NCBI GenBank assembly: GCA_046349435.1
Contig: JAXMCI010000035.1
Span: 18,155 to 82,154 of the forward strand
From: JAXMCI01 sp046349435
GTDB lineage: Bacteria; Pseudomonadota; Alphaproteobacteria; Dongiales; Dongiaceae
DNA: 64,000 bases
Direction of reading: 5' to 3'
In this document: positions 27,535 to 35,434 of the stretch, piece after piece
How the letters are laid out: each line of letters begins with the position of its first letter
Position numbering within the stretch: the stretch's first letter is position 1
Notes under the pieces: model-generated
Told to the model about the DNA's origin: nothing
The model's database searches: none
What the model saw: the letters and a program-made list of their open reading frames with translations, nothing else
Translations under genes and position numbers: made by a program

Positions 27535-28355
27535 GATTCCCCCCGCCAGCGGCTCTGCCGCAGCTCGCGCGGCGCCCGGCCGTAGCGCCGCTTCATCAGC
27601 CGCGAGAAATGATTGGGACTCTGGAAGCCGGCCTGGTAGGCGGCCTCGGCGATCTTCAGCCCGGTCTGGTGCAGCAGGTAGAGGCCCTGCTCGCAGCGCA
27701 CCGACCAGAGATAGGCGCCGGGGGTGCAGCCGAGATGGGCACGGAACAGGCGGAAGAGATGCTGCGGCGCCACCCCGACCTGGCGCGCCAGCGCCGCGAC
27801 GGTCAGCCGCTCGCGGAAATGCGCCTCGATGTGGCGGCGGGCCCGCAGCACCGCCGGCGGCAGCGGCCGCTCCTCGACCACCAGGCGCGAGCGGTGCAGG
27901 AACTCGAGGAAGGCGCTGCGCGCCAGCGCGCCGCGCAGCGCGGTCAGCTCGGCCCCGGCGCCGCGCTCCAGCCCGAGGCCGAGGCGGAACAGCGCGGCCA
28001 GCCGGGCGGTCAGCGGCTGCGCCGCCCAGGGCAGGCCGGGCGCCGGCGCCGGCCCGTGGAAGCGCGGCGGGTCCTGCGTCTCGCACCACAGGATGTGGGT
28101 GTCGGGCCGGCCGAGGAAGCGGTAGCGGACCCGGCGCTCCGACAGGATCAGCGCCGCCTCGCCGCCGCAGAGCAGCCGCTCGGCGCCGTCGACCTCGAGC
28201 GCGACGCGGCCCCGGCGCAGCCCGATCAGGCTCAGCATGAAGCCGTGGATCGGGCCGTAGACCTCGCCCTCGCGGTGGGCGTACTGGCCGAAGCGGAAAT
28301 CCTGCCGCTCGTCGAGCAGGGCGAGGTCGGGACGGGCGGCGACGCGGGCATCCAT
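27531..28355 (-). CDS. AraC-family transcriptional regulator
   Basis: A 274-residue regulator: N-terminal cupin-like sensor domain (about 15-150) and C-terminal double helix-turn-helix domain (about 170-265) with LTVAALARQVGVAPQHLFRL and the signature IAEAAYQAGFQSPNHFSRLM, ending KRRYGRAPRELR. It starts 23 bases after the last permease gene of the BMP transporter on the same strand, so it probably controls the transporter and the oxygenases upstream. The ligand is unknown. TGTCCCGG repeats before the oxygenase genes are candidate sites. Confidence 0.92.
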   Translation of the reverse strand: MDARVAARPDLALLDERQDFRFGQYAHREGEVYGPIHGFMLSLIGLRRGRVALEVDGAERLLCGGEAALILSERRVRYRFLGRPDTHILWCETQDPPRFHGPAPAPGLPWAAQPLTARLAALFRLGLGLERGAGAELTALRGALARSAFLEFLHRSRLVVEERPLPPAVLRARRHIEAHFRERLTVAALARQVGVAPQHLFRLFRAHLGCTPGAYLWSVRCEQGLYLLHQTGLKIAEAAYQAGFQSPNHFSRLMKRRYGRAPRELRQSRWRGES

Positions 28356-28378
28356 GGCGACAAATTTAAGGCGGCCCG

Positions 28379-29311
28379 CTATTCCCGGCTATAGGGTTGG
28401 CCGAGCATCGCCGGCGCCCGCGCCCCGGAGCGGTAGAGCGCCAGCGCCGCCAGCCCGGCGAGGTAGGGCAGCGCCAGCAGGATCTGGAAGGGGATGTGCA
28501 GCCCGACCCCCTGGATCTGCAGCTGCAGCGCCTCGATGAAGGCGAAGGCCAGCGCCGCCAGCAGGATCGGCCAGGGCCGCCAGCCGCCGGCGATGACGAT
28601 GATGATGGCCAGCCAGCCGCGCCCGTTGGTCATGTCCGGCACGTACTGGGTGGCCGAGCCGACCGAGAGGAAGGCGCCGCCCAGCCCGGCCAGCGCCGCG
28701 CCGCCGACCACCGCGCCGACCTGGCGGCGGAAGACGTTGCGCCCCTTGCTGTCGAGCGCCTTGGCGTTCTCGCCGATGCAGCGCAGCTCGAGCCCGAGCC
28801 GGGTGCGGTAGAGCAGCAGCCAGGCGGCCGGCACGGCGAGCAGCGCCAGGTAGGTCGGCGCCTTCTGCTGGAACAGCACCGGCCCGAGCCAGGGCAGCTC
28901 GGCCAGGGCCGGCACCGGCCAGGGCATGAAGATCGGGATCGCCGGCGTGCTGTTGCGGAACAGCACCTTGAAGAGGAAGGTGGTGAGGCCCGAGGCCAGC
29001 AGGTTGAGCGCCAGCCCGGTGATGATCTGCTCGACCCTGAGCCCGATCGCCAGCACCGCCAGCAGCACGCCGACCAGCGCGCCGGACAGCGCCGCCGCCG
29101 CCATCCCGGCCCACGGGCTGCCGGTCATGAAGGCGACGGCGAAGCCGGTGAAGGCGCCGGTCAGCATGGTGCCCTCGAGCCCCATGTTGTAGACGCCGCA
29201 GCGTTCCGACAGCATCTCGCCCAGCGCCGCCAGCAGCAGCGGCGTGGCGATCCGGAGCGTGGCCGCCAGCACGCTCAGCACCACCGTCTCCTGCAGCAGC
29301 TGCTCAACCAT
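28379..29311 (-). CDS. ABC transporter permease, BMP/nucleoside type (second permease)
   Basis: A 310-residue permease of the BPD_transp_2 family (YufQ/BmpD-like) with about eight membrane segments. Typical stretches: LGEMLSERCGVYNMGLEGTM near 35-55, GLALNLLASGLTTFLFK and the cytoplasmic coupling region GLELRCIGENAKALDSKG. It overlaps the other permease gene by 8 bases. The ATG at 29311 fits the family N-terminus. Completes the transporter with the next three genes upstream. Confidence 0.93.
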   Translation of the reverse strand: MVEQLLQETVVLSVLAATLRIATPLLLAALGEMLSERCGVYNMGLEGTMLTGAFTGFAVAFMTGSPWAGMAAAALSGALVGVLLAVLAIGLRVEQIITGLALNLLASGLTTFLFKVLFRNSTPAIPIFMPWPVPALAELPWLGPVLFQQKAPTYLALLAVPAAWLLLYRTRLGLELRCIGENAKALDSKGRNVFRRQVGAVVGGAALAGLGGAFLSVGSATQYVPDMTNGRGWLAIIIVIAGGWRPWPILLAALAFAFIEALQLQIQGVGLHIPFQILLALPYLAGLAALALYRSGARAPAMLGQPYSRE

Positions 29312-30383
29312 GGCGGCGCACCAGGCGGTAGCGGCCGAGCGCGCTGGCGGCGAGCAGCGCCAGCAGCACGATCGCCTGGATGGCGTAGGCCAGCGACGAG
29401 GGCACGCCGGTGCGGATCTGCATGTAGAGCGCGCCGTTGGCCAGGCCGCCGAACAGGATGGCGGCCGGCACCACGCCGAGCGGCTGCAGCCGGGCCAGGA
29501 TGGCGACGATGATGCCGGCATAGCCGACGCCGCCGGAGATGCCGTCCTTGAGCCGCTCGTGGATGCCGAAGGCCTCGGAGATGCCGGCCAGCCCGGCGAG
29601 CGCGCCGGAGAGCGCCATCACCCCGACGAACAGGCGCTTCACGTCGGTGCCCTTGAACAGCATGGCGCGCGGATTGGCGCCGAGGCCGCGGATCTCGAAG
29701 CCGAGCGCGGTGCGGGCGAGCAGGACGTGCACCGCCAGCGCGGCCAGCAGCGCCAGCGGGAATCCGAGATGCAGCCGGGTGCGCTCGATCAGCCGCGGCA
29801 TGGCGAGCGCCGGGTCGAACTTGGCGGTCTGCGGATAGATGTTGCCGCCCTCGGTCCAGGGCCCGTTCAGCAGCAGCATCGAGAGCGCGTAGAGGATGAG
29901 GTAGTTGAGGATGACGGTGCCGATCACCTCGTCGACCCCGGCTCGCACCCGCAGCCACCCGGCGAGCCCGGCATAGGCGGCGCCGCCCGCCATGCCGGCG
30001 GCGAGCACGACGACGAGGCCGAGCGGCGCGGGCAGCAGGGCCGCCCAGCCGCTGCACCAGGCGGCCAGCATGGCGCCGGCATAGAGCTGGCCCTCGGCGC
30101 CGATGTTCCAGGCCCGGGCGCGGAAGGCGACGGCGCAGGCCAGCCCGGTGAAGATCAGCGGCGTCGCCCGCACCAGCGTCTCGGCCAGCGCCCGGGCGGA
30201 GCCGAAGGCGCCGGTCCACAGCGCCGCGAAGCCCTTGGCCGGGTCGGCCCCGGCGGCGAGGAAGAGCAGCCCGCCGGCGACCAGCGAGCCGGCCAGCGTC
30301 AGCGCCGCCACGGTCAGCCATTGCAGCCGGCCGGGCGCCGCGCGGCGCTCCAGCCGCAGGCCGCCGACGGTGACGCCGCTCAC
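29304..30383 (-). CDS. ABC transporter permease, BMP/nucleoside type (first permease)
   Basis: A 359-residue permease (YufP-like), about nine membrane segments. FRARAWNIGAEGQLYAGAM and VDEVIGTVILNYLILYALS are the family marks; GFEIRGLGANPRAMLFKGTDV is the coupling loop. It overlaps the ATPase stop by 4 bases and the second permease by 8, so the operon is tightly coupled. Confidence 0.94.
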   Translation of the reverse strand: MSGVTVGGLRLERRAAPGRLQWLTVAALTLAGSLVAGGLLFLAAGADPAKGFAALWTGAFGSARALAETLVRATPLIFTGLACAVAFRARAWNIGAEGQLYAGAMLAAWCSGWAALLPAPLGLVVVLAAGMAGGAAYAGLAGWLRVRAGVDEVIGTVILNYLILYALSMLLLNGPWTEGGNIYPQTAKFDPALAMPRLIERTRLHLGFPLALLAALAVHVLLARTALGFEIRGLGANPRAMLFKGTDVKRLFVGVMALSGALAGLAGISEAFGIHERLKDGISGGVGYAGIIVAILARLQPLGVVPAAILFGGLANGALYMQIRTGVPSSLAYAIQAIVLLALLAASALGRYRLVRRHG

Positions 30384-31894
30384 GCCTGGCCCGCCATCAG
30401 CAGCCCGAGCCGGGCGCGGTCGGCCGCCGCCGCCTCGAGCACCGCCATGATCTCGCCGCGGAAGATCACCGCGATGCGGTCGGCCAGCGCCAGCAGGTCG
30501 TCGAGCTCCTCCGAGCAGAGCAGGATGGCGTAGCCCTCGCGCCGCTTCTCCAGCAGCAGCCGGTAGAGCTGCTCGACGACGCCGACATCGAGCCCGCGGG
30601 TCGGCTGGTTGAGCAGCAGGCAGTGCCGGCTCTGCGCCAGCTCGCGCGCCAGGATGACCTTCTGCGCATTGCCGCCGGAGAGCGTGCGCACCGGCGCCGA
30701 GACGCTGGGCGCGGCGATCGCGAAGTCGCGCACCCGGTCCTCGGCGAAGCGGCGCAGCCGGCCGCGGTCAAGGAAGCCGGCGGTGGCGAAGTCGCGGCTG
30801 CGCTGGCGGCCGAGCGCCAGGTTCTCGGCGACCGAGAAATCCGGGACGAGGCCGAGCGCGAAGCGGTCCTCCGGCGCGTGGCCGACCCCGGCCGCCATGA
30901 TCTCGGCCGGGCGGCGGCCGGCGATCGATGCTCCGTCCAGCCGGATGCTGCCGCGGGCCGGCCGGCGCACCCCGACCAGCGTCTCGAACAGCTCGCTCTG
31001 GCCGTTGCCGGCGACCCCGGCGAGGCCCAGGATCTCGCCGCGCCGCACGGCGAACCCGACGCCCTTCAGCACCGGGACGCCGCGCGCCCGCTCGACCCAG
31101 AGATCCTCGACCTCGAGCAGCGGCGCGCCCGGCGTGCCGGCCGGCCGCGCCGGCCGCAGCTCGACCTCGCGCCCGACCATCAGCCGGGCCAGCGCGGCGG
31201 CGCTGGAGCGGCCCGGCACCACCGTCGCCTCGCTGCGGCCGCGGCGCAGGATGGTGACGCGGTCGGCCTGCATGACCTCGGCCAGCTTGTGCGAGATCAG
31301 CAGCACGGCGATGCCCTCGGCCGTCATGCTGCGGATCACCGCGAAGAGCCGCTCGGATTCCTGCGGCGTCAGCGAGGCGGTCGGCTCGTCGAGGATCAGC
31401 AGCCGCGCCCCGAGATAGACCGCCTTCAGGATCTCGACCCATTGCTGCTCGCCGACCGCCAGATCGGCGACGCGCGCCTCCGGATCGAGGGCGAGGCCGA
31501 GGCGGGCGGCCAGCCCGGCGATGCGGGCGCGGGCGGCGCGCCGGCCGCGCAGCGTGCTGCCCTCCGTGCCGACCGTGATGTTCTCGCGGACGGTGAAGCC
31601 CGGCACCAGCACGAAGTGCTGCTGCACCAGCCCGATGCCGGCCGCGATGGCGTCGGCCGGCGAGCGCAGCACCACCGGCCGGCCGTCGATCAGGATGCGC
31701 CCGGCATCCGGCCGGTAGAGCCCGTAGAGGCAGGCCGAGAGCGTCGACTTGCCCGCGCCGTTCTCGCCGAGCAGCGCGTGCAGCTCGCCGGGCGCCACCT
31801 CGAGGGCGACGCCGTCATTGGCGGCGACCGCCCCGAAGCGCTTGGTCAGGCCCTCGACCCGGAGCCGCGGCGGGAGCTCCGCCGGGGCCGCCAT
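30380..31894 (-). CDS. ABC transporter ATPase, duplicated nucleoside type
   Basis: A 504-residue protein with two ABC domains. Domain 1 (about 10-245) has Walker A GENGAGKST, the Q-loop QQHFVLV, signature AVGEQQW (degenerate), Walker B LLILDEPTASL. Domain 2 (about 260-500) has a divergent Walker A-like GVAGNGQSE, signature LSGGNAQK and a Walker B-like LLLNQPTRGLD, so probably only the first site is fully canonical. This is the YufO/NupO class serving BMP-type importers. The ATG shares one base with the stop of the binding-protein gene. Confidence 0.94.
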   Translation of the reverse strand: MAAPAELPPRLRVEGLTKRFGAVAANDGVALEVAPGELHALLGENGAGKSTLSACLYGLYRPDAGRILIDGRPVVLRSPADAIAAGIGLVQQHFVLVPGFTVRENITVGTEGSTLRGRRAARARIAGLAARLGLALDPEARVADLAVGEQQWVEILKAVYLGARLLILDEPTASLTPQESERLFAVIRSMTAEGIAVLLISHKLAEVMQADRVTILRRGRSEATVVPGRSSAAALARLMVGREVELRPARPAGTPGAPLLEVEDLWVERARGVPVLKGVGFAVRRGEILGLAGVAGNGQSELFETLVGVRRPARGSIRLDGASIAGRRPAEIMAAGVGHAPEDRFALGLVPDFSVAENLALGRQRSRDFATAGFLDRGRLRRFAEDRVRDFAIAAPSVSAPVRTLSGGNAQKVILARELAQSRHCLLLNQPTRGLDVGVVEQLYRLLLEKRREGYAILLCSEELDDLLALADRIAVIFRGEIMAVLEAAAADRARLGLLMAGQA

Positions 31895-32925
31895 CAGTCG
31901 GAGGCCGGCTCCTTGAGGTTGAGCTCGATCGTCTTCTCGCCGGAGACGATCTTGGCCTTGGTCGCCTCGACCAGCGCCGCGACGTCGGCCGGCACCCTGG
32001 ACTTCCAGGACTCCGAGATCCCCGCCAGGTCGGCGCCGCCCTTGGCCATGCCGAACCACACCGGCTCGGCCGGCGCGGCATAGGGCGTGCCCTTGGTCTT
32101 GTGGTCCCACCACTGGTCGATCAGCCAGTCGATCTCCGGATCCCACCTGAGGAGCGCGCTGCTCACCACCGACTTCGGCGCCAGCTTGCTGAGGTCGACA
32201 TAGTTGCCGAAGCAGCCGATGCCCTTCTGCTCGCAGATCTCGAAGGCGCCCTGCATCTGGTAGATGAAGTCGGCGCCGGCCGCGATCTGCGCCGCGGTGG
32301 CCTCCTGCTGCTTGGGCGGGTCGTACCAGCTCTGGATGAAGGTGATCTTGGTCTTGACCGCCGGGTTGACGTCCTTGGCGCCCTGCTTGAAGGCGTTGAT
32401 CTGGTCGTTGGTGTCCTCGGCCGGGATGGTCGAGACGACGCCGACCGTGTTCGACTTGGTCAGCTTGCCGGCCAGCATGCCGAGCAGGTAGGCCGGCTCG
32501 TGCCCGTGCAGGAAGATCCAGTAGGCGTTCTTGCCCAGCGCGCGATTGCCCGACCCGCTCATCACGAACATCGTGTCGGGATAGTCCTTCATCACCTTCT
32601 CGATGGCGTCGGCATAGGTGGTGTTGCCGAAGATGATGTCGTACTCGCCGGTCTCGGCGTAGGTGCGGAAGACCTGCTCGGCGTTGTCGAAGACGCTCTC
32701 GCTGACATTGAGCTCGATGTCGAGCCCGTGCGGCTTGGCCGCCACCACCCGCCGCCAGGAATCCATCGTGGACTTCTCCCACGGCGTCTCCTCGGTCGAC
32801 GACAGGATCACCGCCACCTTGAGCTTGGTCGGATCGGCCGCGCCGGCCGGCGCGGCCAGCGCCAGCCCGAGGCCGAGCGCCGCCAGCGCGGCCGCGAAGA
32901 ACCTCCTCGAGATCAGCATCTCCAT
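31894..32925 (-). CDS. BMP-family ABC transporter substrate-binding protein
   Basis: A 343-residue periplasmic binding protein of the BMP (PnrA/Med-like) family, whose known members bind purine or pyrimidine nucleosides. Signal peptide about 1-30 (FFAAALAALGLGLALAAPAGA). Mature-domain marks: VAVILSSTEETPWEKSTMDS, YDIIFGNTTYADAIEKVMKD, VGVVSTIPAEDTNDQINAFK, YQMQGAFEICEQKGI. Starts at 32925 or 32919 both fit a GGGAGAGG site. First gene of the transporter operon; the ligand may be the substrate of the Rieske oxygenases encoded upstream. Confidence 0.93.
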   Translation of the reverse strand: MEMLISRRFFAAALAALGLGLALAAPAGAADPTKLKVAVILSSTEETPWEKSTMDSWRRVVAAKPHGLDIELNVSESVFDNAEQVFRTYAETGEYDIIFGNTTYADAIEKVMKDYPDTMFVMSGSGNRALGKNAYWIFLHGHEPAYLLGMLAGKLTKSNTVGVVSTIPAEDTNDQINAFKQGAKDVNPAVKTKITFIQSWYDPPKQQEATAAQIAAGADFIYQMQGAFEICEQKGIGCFGNYVDLSKLAPKSVVSSALLRWDPEIDWLIDQWWDHKTKGTPYAAPAEPVWFGMAKGGADLAGISESWKSRVPADVAALVEATKAKIVSGEKTIELNLKEPASD

Positions 32926-32987
32926 CCTCTCCCTCGTTCCGGCCGGAGCCCGGCCCGCCATCCCGTCCGTCAGCTTATCGCATCCCT

Positions 32988-33017
32988 CGTCCTTCGACAG
33001 GCTCACGACGAAGGACG
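32988..33017. repeat. Small inverted repeat (ccttcgacaggctcacg type)
   Basis: Nine-base perfect arms cgtccttcg (32988-32996) and cgaaggacg (33009-33017) enclose a 12-base loop. This is a commonly dispersed intergenic repeat in alphaproteobacteria (from memory). It lies in the gap between the Rieske and BMP genes, next to a second repeat. Confidence 0.7.
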
Positions 33018-33020
33018 GAT

Positions 33021-33100
33021 TCACGCGGAGACGCGGAGCCGCCGAGGCGAGTCGCGGCCTTGGCCGGTGCGCCCTCCGCGTTCTCCGCGCCTCCGCGTGA
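33021..33100. repeat. Dispersed inverted repeat, copy 1 (ctccgcgcctccgcgtga family)
   Basis: An 18-base arm at 33021-33038 pairs with 33083-33100 at 17 of 18 positions. The right half (33074-33100) is a near copy (one mismatch over 26 bases) of sequences at 36469-36494 and 62315-62340. Copies 1 and 2 flank the Rieske oxygenase-reductase genes. Confidence 0.8.
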
Positions 33101-33148
33101 CATTCTCATTCTCGTCCGCGAGCACGCCCTGTCGAGGGCCGGCTGCGT

Positions 33149-34165
33149 TCATGCCTGGGAATCCCGGACCCTGCGCTTCGCCGGGATCACGCCGTAGGTC
33201 AGGCCGAGCTGCTGCAGCCAGCGGCGATAGGCCAGCGAGCTGCGGTCGCAGAGCTGGTGCTGCTCGGCCGCCGGATCGAGCGGCAGGCGCTGCGGGCGCT
33301 GCGATTCCAGCACCGCCTTGTCCTGCAGGAAGATGGCGTCCTGGAAGTCGACGAAGCGGCGGTGCGGCTGGCCCCGGGCGTAGGTCATGGCGAGCACGAA
33401 CCAGGCGGTCACCATCGTCTCGGCCTGCGGCGCCACGGTGATCATGATGATCTCCGCCGGCTTGCCGCCGGCCGCGCCGGGCTCCTTGGTCAGCAGCGCG
33501 GTCAGCGGCCGGGTCACCCGGTAGCTGTACTCGACCATGTCGCCGCCCTCGCTGAGCGCGTTGGAGCGCGGCTGCCAGACCCTGAAGTTGCGCACCGTGA
33601 CGCCGGACGCGTCCGCCTCGACGGCGTAGTCGGGGATCTCGGTATGCGGCTCGGCGCCGAGCCAGCCGCGATGCACGAAGGCGAAATGCGCCATGTCGAG
33701 GAAGTTCTCGATGGCGCGCGGGCCGCTGGTCGCGATCGCGTAGGGTCCGGTCACCACCAGCTCGTAGTCCGCGTCGCTGCCGGCGAGGTCCGGCGGCCCC
33801 GCCGGCGGGTCGCCCAGCGACACCCAGACCAGGCCGTGCGCCTCGGCGACGCGGTAGCCCTTCACCACCGCCTTGCCGGGCGGCGCCGCCCCGGGCGCGG
33901 CCGGCATCGTGCGGCAGCGGCCGGCCGGGTCGAACTGCCAGCCGTGATAGGGGCAGCCCAGCCGGTCCGGGCCGCGCACCTGGCCCAGCGACAGCTTGGC
34001 GCCGCGATGCGGGCAGCGATCCTGCCAGGCGCGCAGCCCCTCGGCGCTGCGCCACAGCACGATGTCCTCCTCGAGCAGCACCCGGCCGACCAGCCGGTCG
34101 CCATAGACCTCGTCCGACCGCGCCACCGCGTGCCAGTCGTCGAGCAGCACCCGGTCGGCGATCAT
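33149..34165 (-). CDS. Rieske non-haem iron oxygenase alpha subunit (second of tandem pair)
   Basis: A 338-residue oxygenase. Rieske 2Fe-2S ligands: CPHRGAKLS (near 50) and CPYHGWQFD (near 70). Mononuclear iron site: NFLDMAHFAFVH, giving the Asp and two His. The C-terminal DFQDAIFLQDKAVLESQRPQ and the overall plan resemble O-/N-demethylases such as VanA and the caffeine demethylase NdmA (from memory). Start overlaps the stop of the first oxygenase gene (ATGA). Electrons probably come from the divergent PDR/VanB-type reductase. Substrate unknown. Confidence 0.9.
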   Translation of the reverse strand: MIADRVLLDDWHAVARSDEVYGDRLVGRVLLEEDIVLWRSAEGLRAWQDRCPHRGAKLSLGQVRGPDRLGCPYHGWQFDPAGRCRTMPAAPGAAPPGKAVVKGYRVAEAHGLVWVSLGDPPAGPPDLAGSDADYELVVTGPYAIATSGPRAIENFLDMAHFAFVHRGWLGAEPHTEIPDYAVEADASGVTVRNFRVWQPRSNALSEGGDMVEYSYRVTRPLTALLTKEPGAAGGKPAEIIMITVAPQAETMVTAWFVLAMTYARGQPHRRFVDFQDAIFLQDKAVLESQRPQRLPLDPAAEQHQLCDRSSLAYRRWLQQLGLTYGVIPAKRRVRDSQA

Positions 34166-35217
34166 GTGCCGCCTCCCATCCCGAAGCGCTCGACCAGCCC
34201 GCGCCGCCAGGCGAGCGACAGCCGGTCGGCCGGGATGTGGATCTCCTGGCGCAGGTCGAGCGGCAGGAAGGGCGGCTGCGCCTCGACCAGCGGCTGGTCC
34301 TCGACGACGATGGCGAGCGAGTCCCTGATCCAGTAGTCGGGATCGGGATCGCCCGTCGTGTCGGTGCAGATCTGGAAGATCCGGCACTCCGTCGCGCTCA
34401 CCGGGCTGGCGGCGTCGGCGAAGTAGTGGACGAAATCGGAGCCCACCGGCGCCACCTTGATCAGCGTCGCGAAGGGATAGGTCAGCTCGTAGGTGTAGAC
34501 GACGTCGCGCCGGTCGAGCCCCGCCCCGGCCGCGTCGGGGAAGCGGTTGACGCCCTCGCGATAGGGAAAGGCGAAGGACAGGCCGTAGGGCTCCTGGCGG
34601 ACCTCGTAGTGCGGCATGACCGCCTCGCCGGGCGCCCCGAAGCTGCCGCCATGGACCCAGGGGAAGTGGGCGACGTCGTTGAAGTTCTCGAGATGGCGGG
34701 CGGCCGAGCTCCGCCAGGCGAAGACCGGCATCGCCACCTTCTTCAGGGCCGGGTCGGCGATGCCGTCCCAGTGCGGCAGCGGCCAGATCGGCTGCTCCTT
34801 GAGGCAGACCCAGACCAGGCCGAGATGCTCGACGCAGCGATAGGTGGCGAGCCGCAGCTTCGGCGGGATCGGCGGCGCCGGGTCGGGGATCGAGGGGATG
34901 CGGGTGCAGGCGCCGTCGCCGGCATAGTGCAGCCCGTGCATCGGGCAGACCAGCTGGCCGTCCCTGACCCAGCCGGCGCTGAGCCGGGCGCCGCGATGCG
35001 GGCAGAGGTCGCGCGCCGCATGGACGCCGGCCGCGGTGCGCCACAGCACCAGCGGCACGTCGAGCAGCCGGGCGGCGAGCGGCCGGTCGGCCAGCTCGTG
35101 GGCGAAGGCGACGGGATGCCAGAAGCCGGCCAGCACGTGCCAGTCGCTCTCGCCGATGGCGCTGTCGCGCGGCCGCTCCTCCGGGCCGGACGTGCCGGAC
35201 CTGGCTGGAAGGAACAT
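34162..35217 (-). CDS. Rieske non-haem iron oxygenase alpha subunit (first of tandem pair)
   Basis: A 351-residue oxygenase with Rieske ligands CPHRGARLS and CPMHGLHYA and the mononuclear iron motif NFNDVAHFPWVH. The N-terminal HVLAGFWHPVAFAHEL and the C-terminal segments TYELTYPFATLIKV and DSLAIVVEDQPLVEAQPPF recall the NdmA/NdmB N-demethylase family. Both oxygenases keep full metal sites, so they may be two enzymes of different position specificity or form a heteromer. No small beta subunit is present, as in class IA systems. Confidence 0.9.
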   Translation of the reverse strand: MFLPARSGTSGPEERPRDSAIGESDWHVLAGFWHPVAFAHELADRPLAARLLDVPLVLWRTAAGVHAARDLCPHRGARLSAGWVRDGQLVCPMHGLHYAGDGACTRIPSIPDPAPPIPPKLRLATYRCVEHLGLVWVCLKEQPIWPLPHWDGIADPALKKVAMPVFAWRSSAARHLENFNDVAHFPWVHGGSFGAPGEAVMPHYEVRQEPYGLSFAFPYREGVNRFPDAAGAGLDRRDVVYTYELTYPFATLIKVAPVGSDFVHYFADAASPVSATECRIFQICTDTTGDPDPDYWIRDSLAIVVEDQPLVEAQPPFLPLDLRQEIHIPADRLSLAWRRGLVERFGMGGGT

Positions 35218-35322
35218 CGATGCCCCCTGTTGCCGGGCCGCCGCCCGCGCGGCGGGCGACGGGACTGCGGGATATCTGCGATCTTGCCGGGATTTGATAG
35301 CAGAGCCGGCCCGGCGCGTTAA

Positions 35323-35351
35323 TGTCCCGGGCTGCCAACCTGTTGTCCCGG
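35323..35351. promoter_or_regulatory. Direct repeats TGTCCCGG, 21-bp spacing
   Basis: Exact copies of TGTCCCGG at 35323-35330 and 35344-35351, two helical turns apart, in the divergent region between the oxygenases and the reductase. The spacing suits an AraC-type activator; the AraC gene at 27.5-28.4 kb is the obvious candidate. Confidence 0.4.
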
Positions 35352-35377
35352 ACTCACACGCATCCGCCCGGCCTTGG

Positions 35378-35397
35378 AGCGCCGCCGCGGCGGCGCT
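35378..35397. promoter_or_regulatory. Perfect 20-bp GC palindrome before the reductase gene
   Basis: Positions 35378-35397 read the same on both strands (core GCCGCCGCGGCGGC, flanked by AGC/GCT), ending 37 bases before the reductase start. It could be an operator or a cruciform; GC-rich DNA raises the chance of such palindromes. Confidence 0.35.
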
Positions 35398-35434
35398 ACT
35401 GTGGCCGGGCTCGCCCGATCGGGAGGTCGATCCC

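Noticed and set aside
28379..29521. Longer 380-codon version of the second permease
   Set aside because: The extra 70 N-terminal codons are read out of frame through the end of the first permease gene and lack hydrophobic family sequence; the ATG at 29311 fits.
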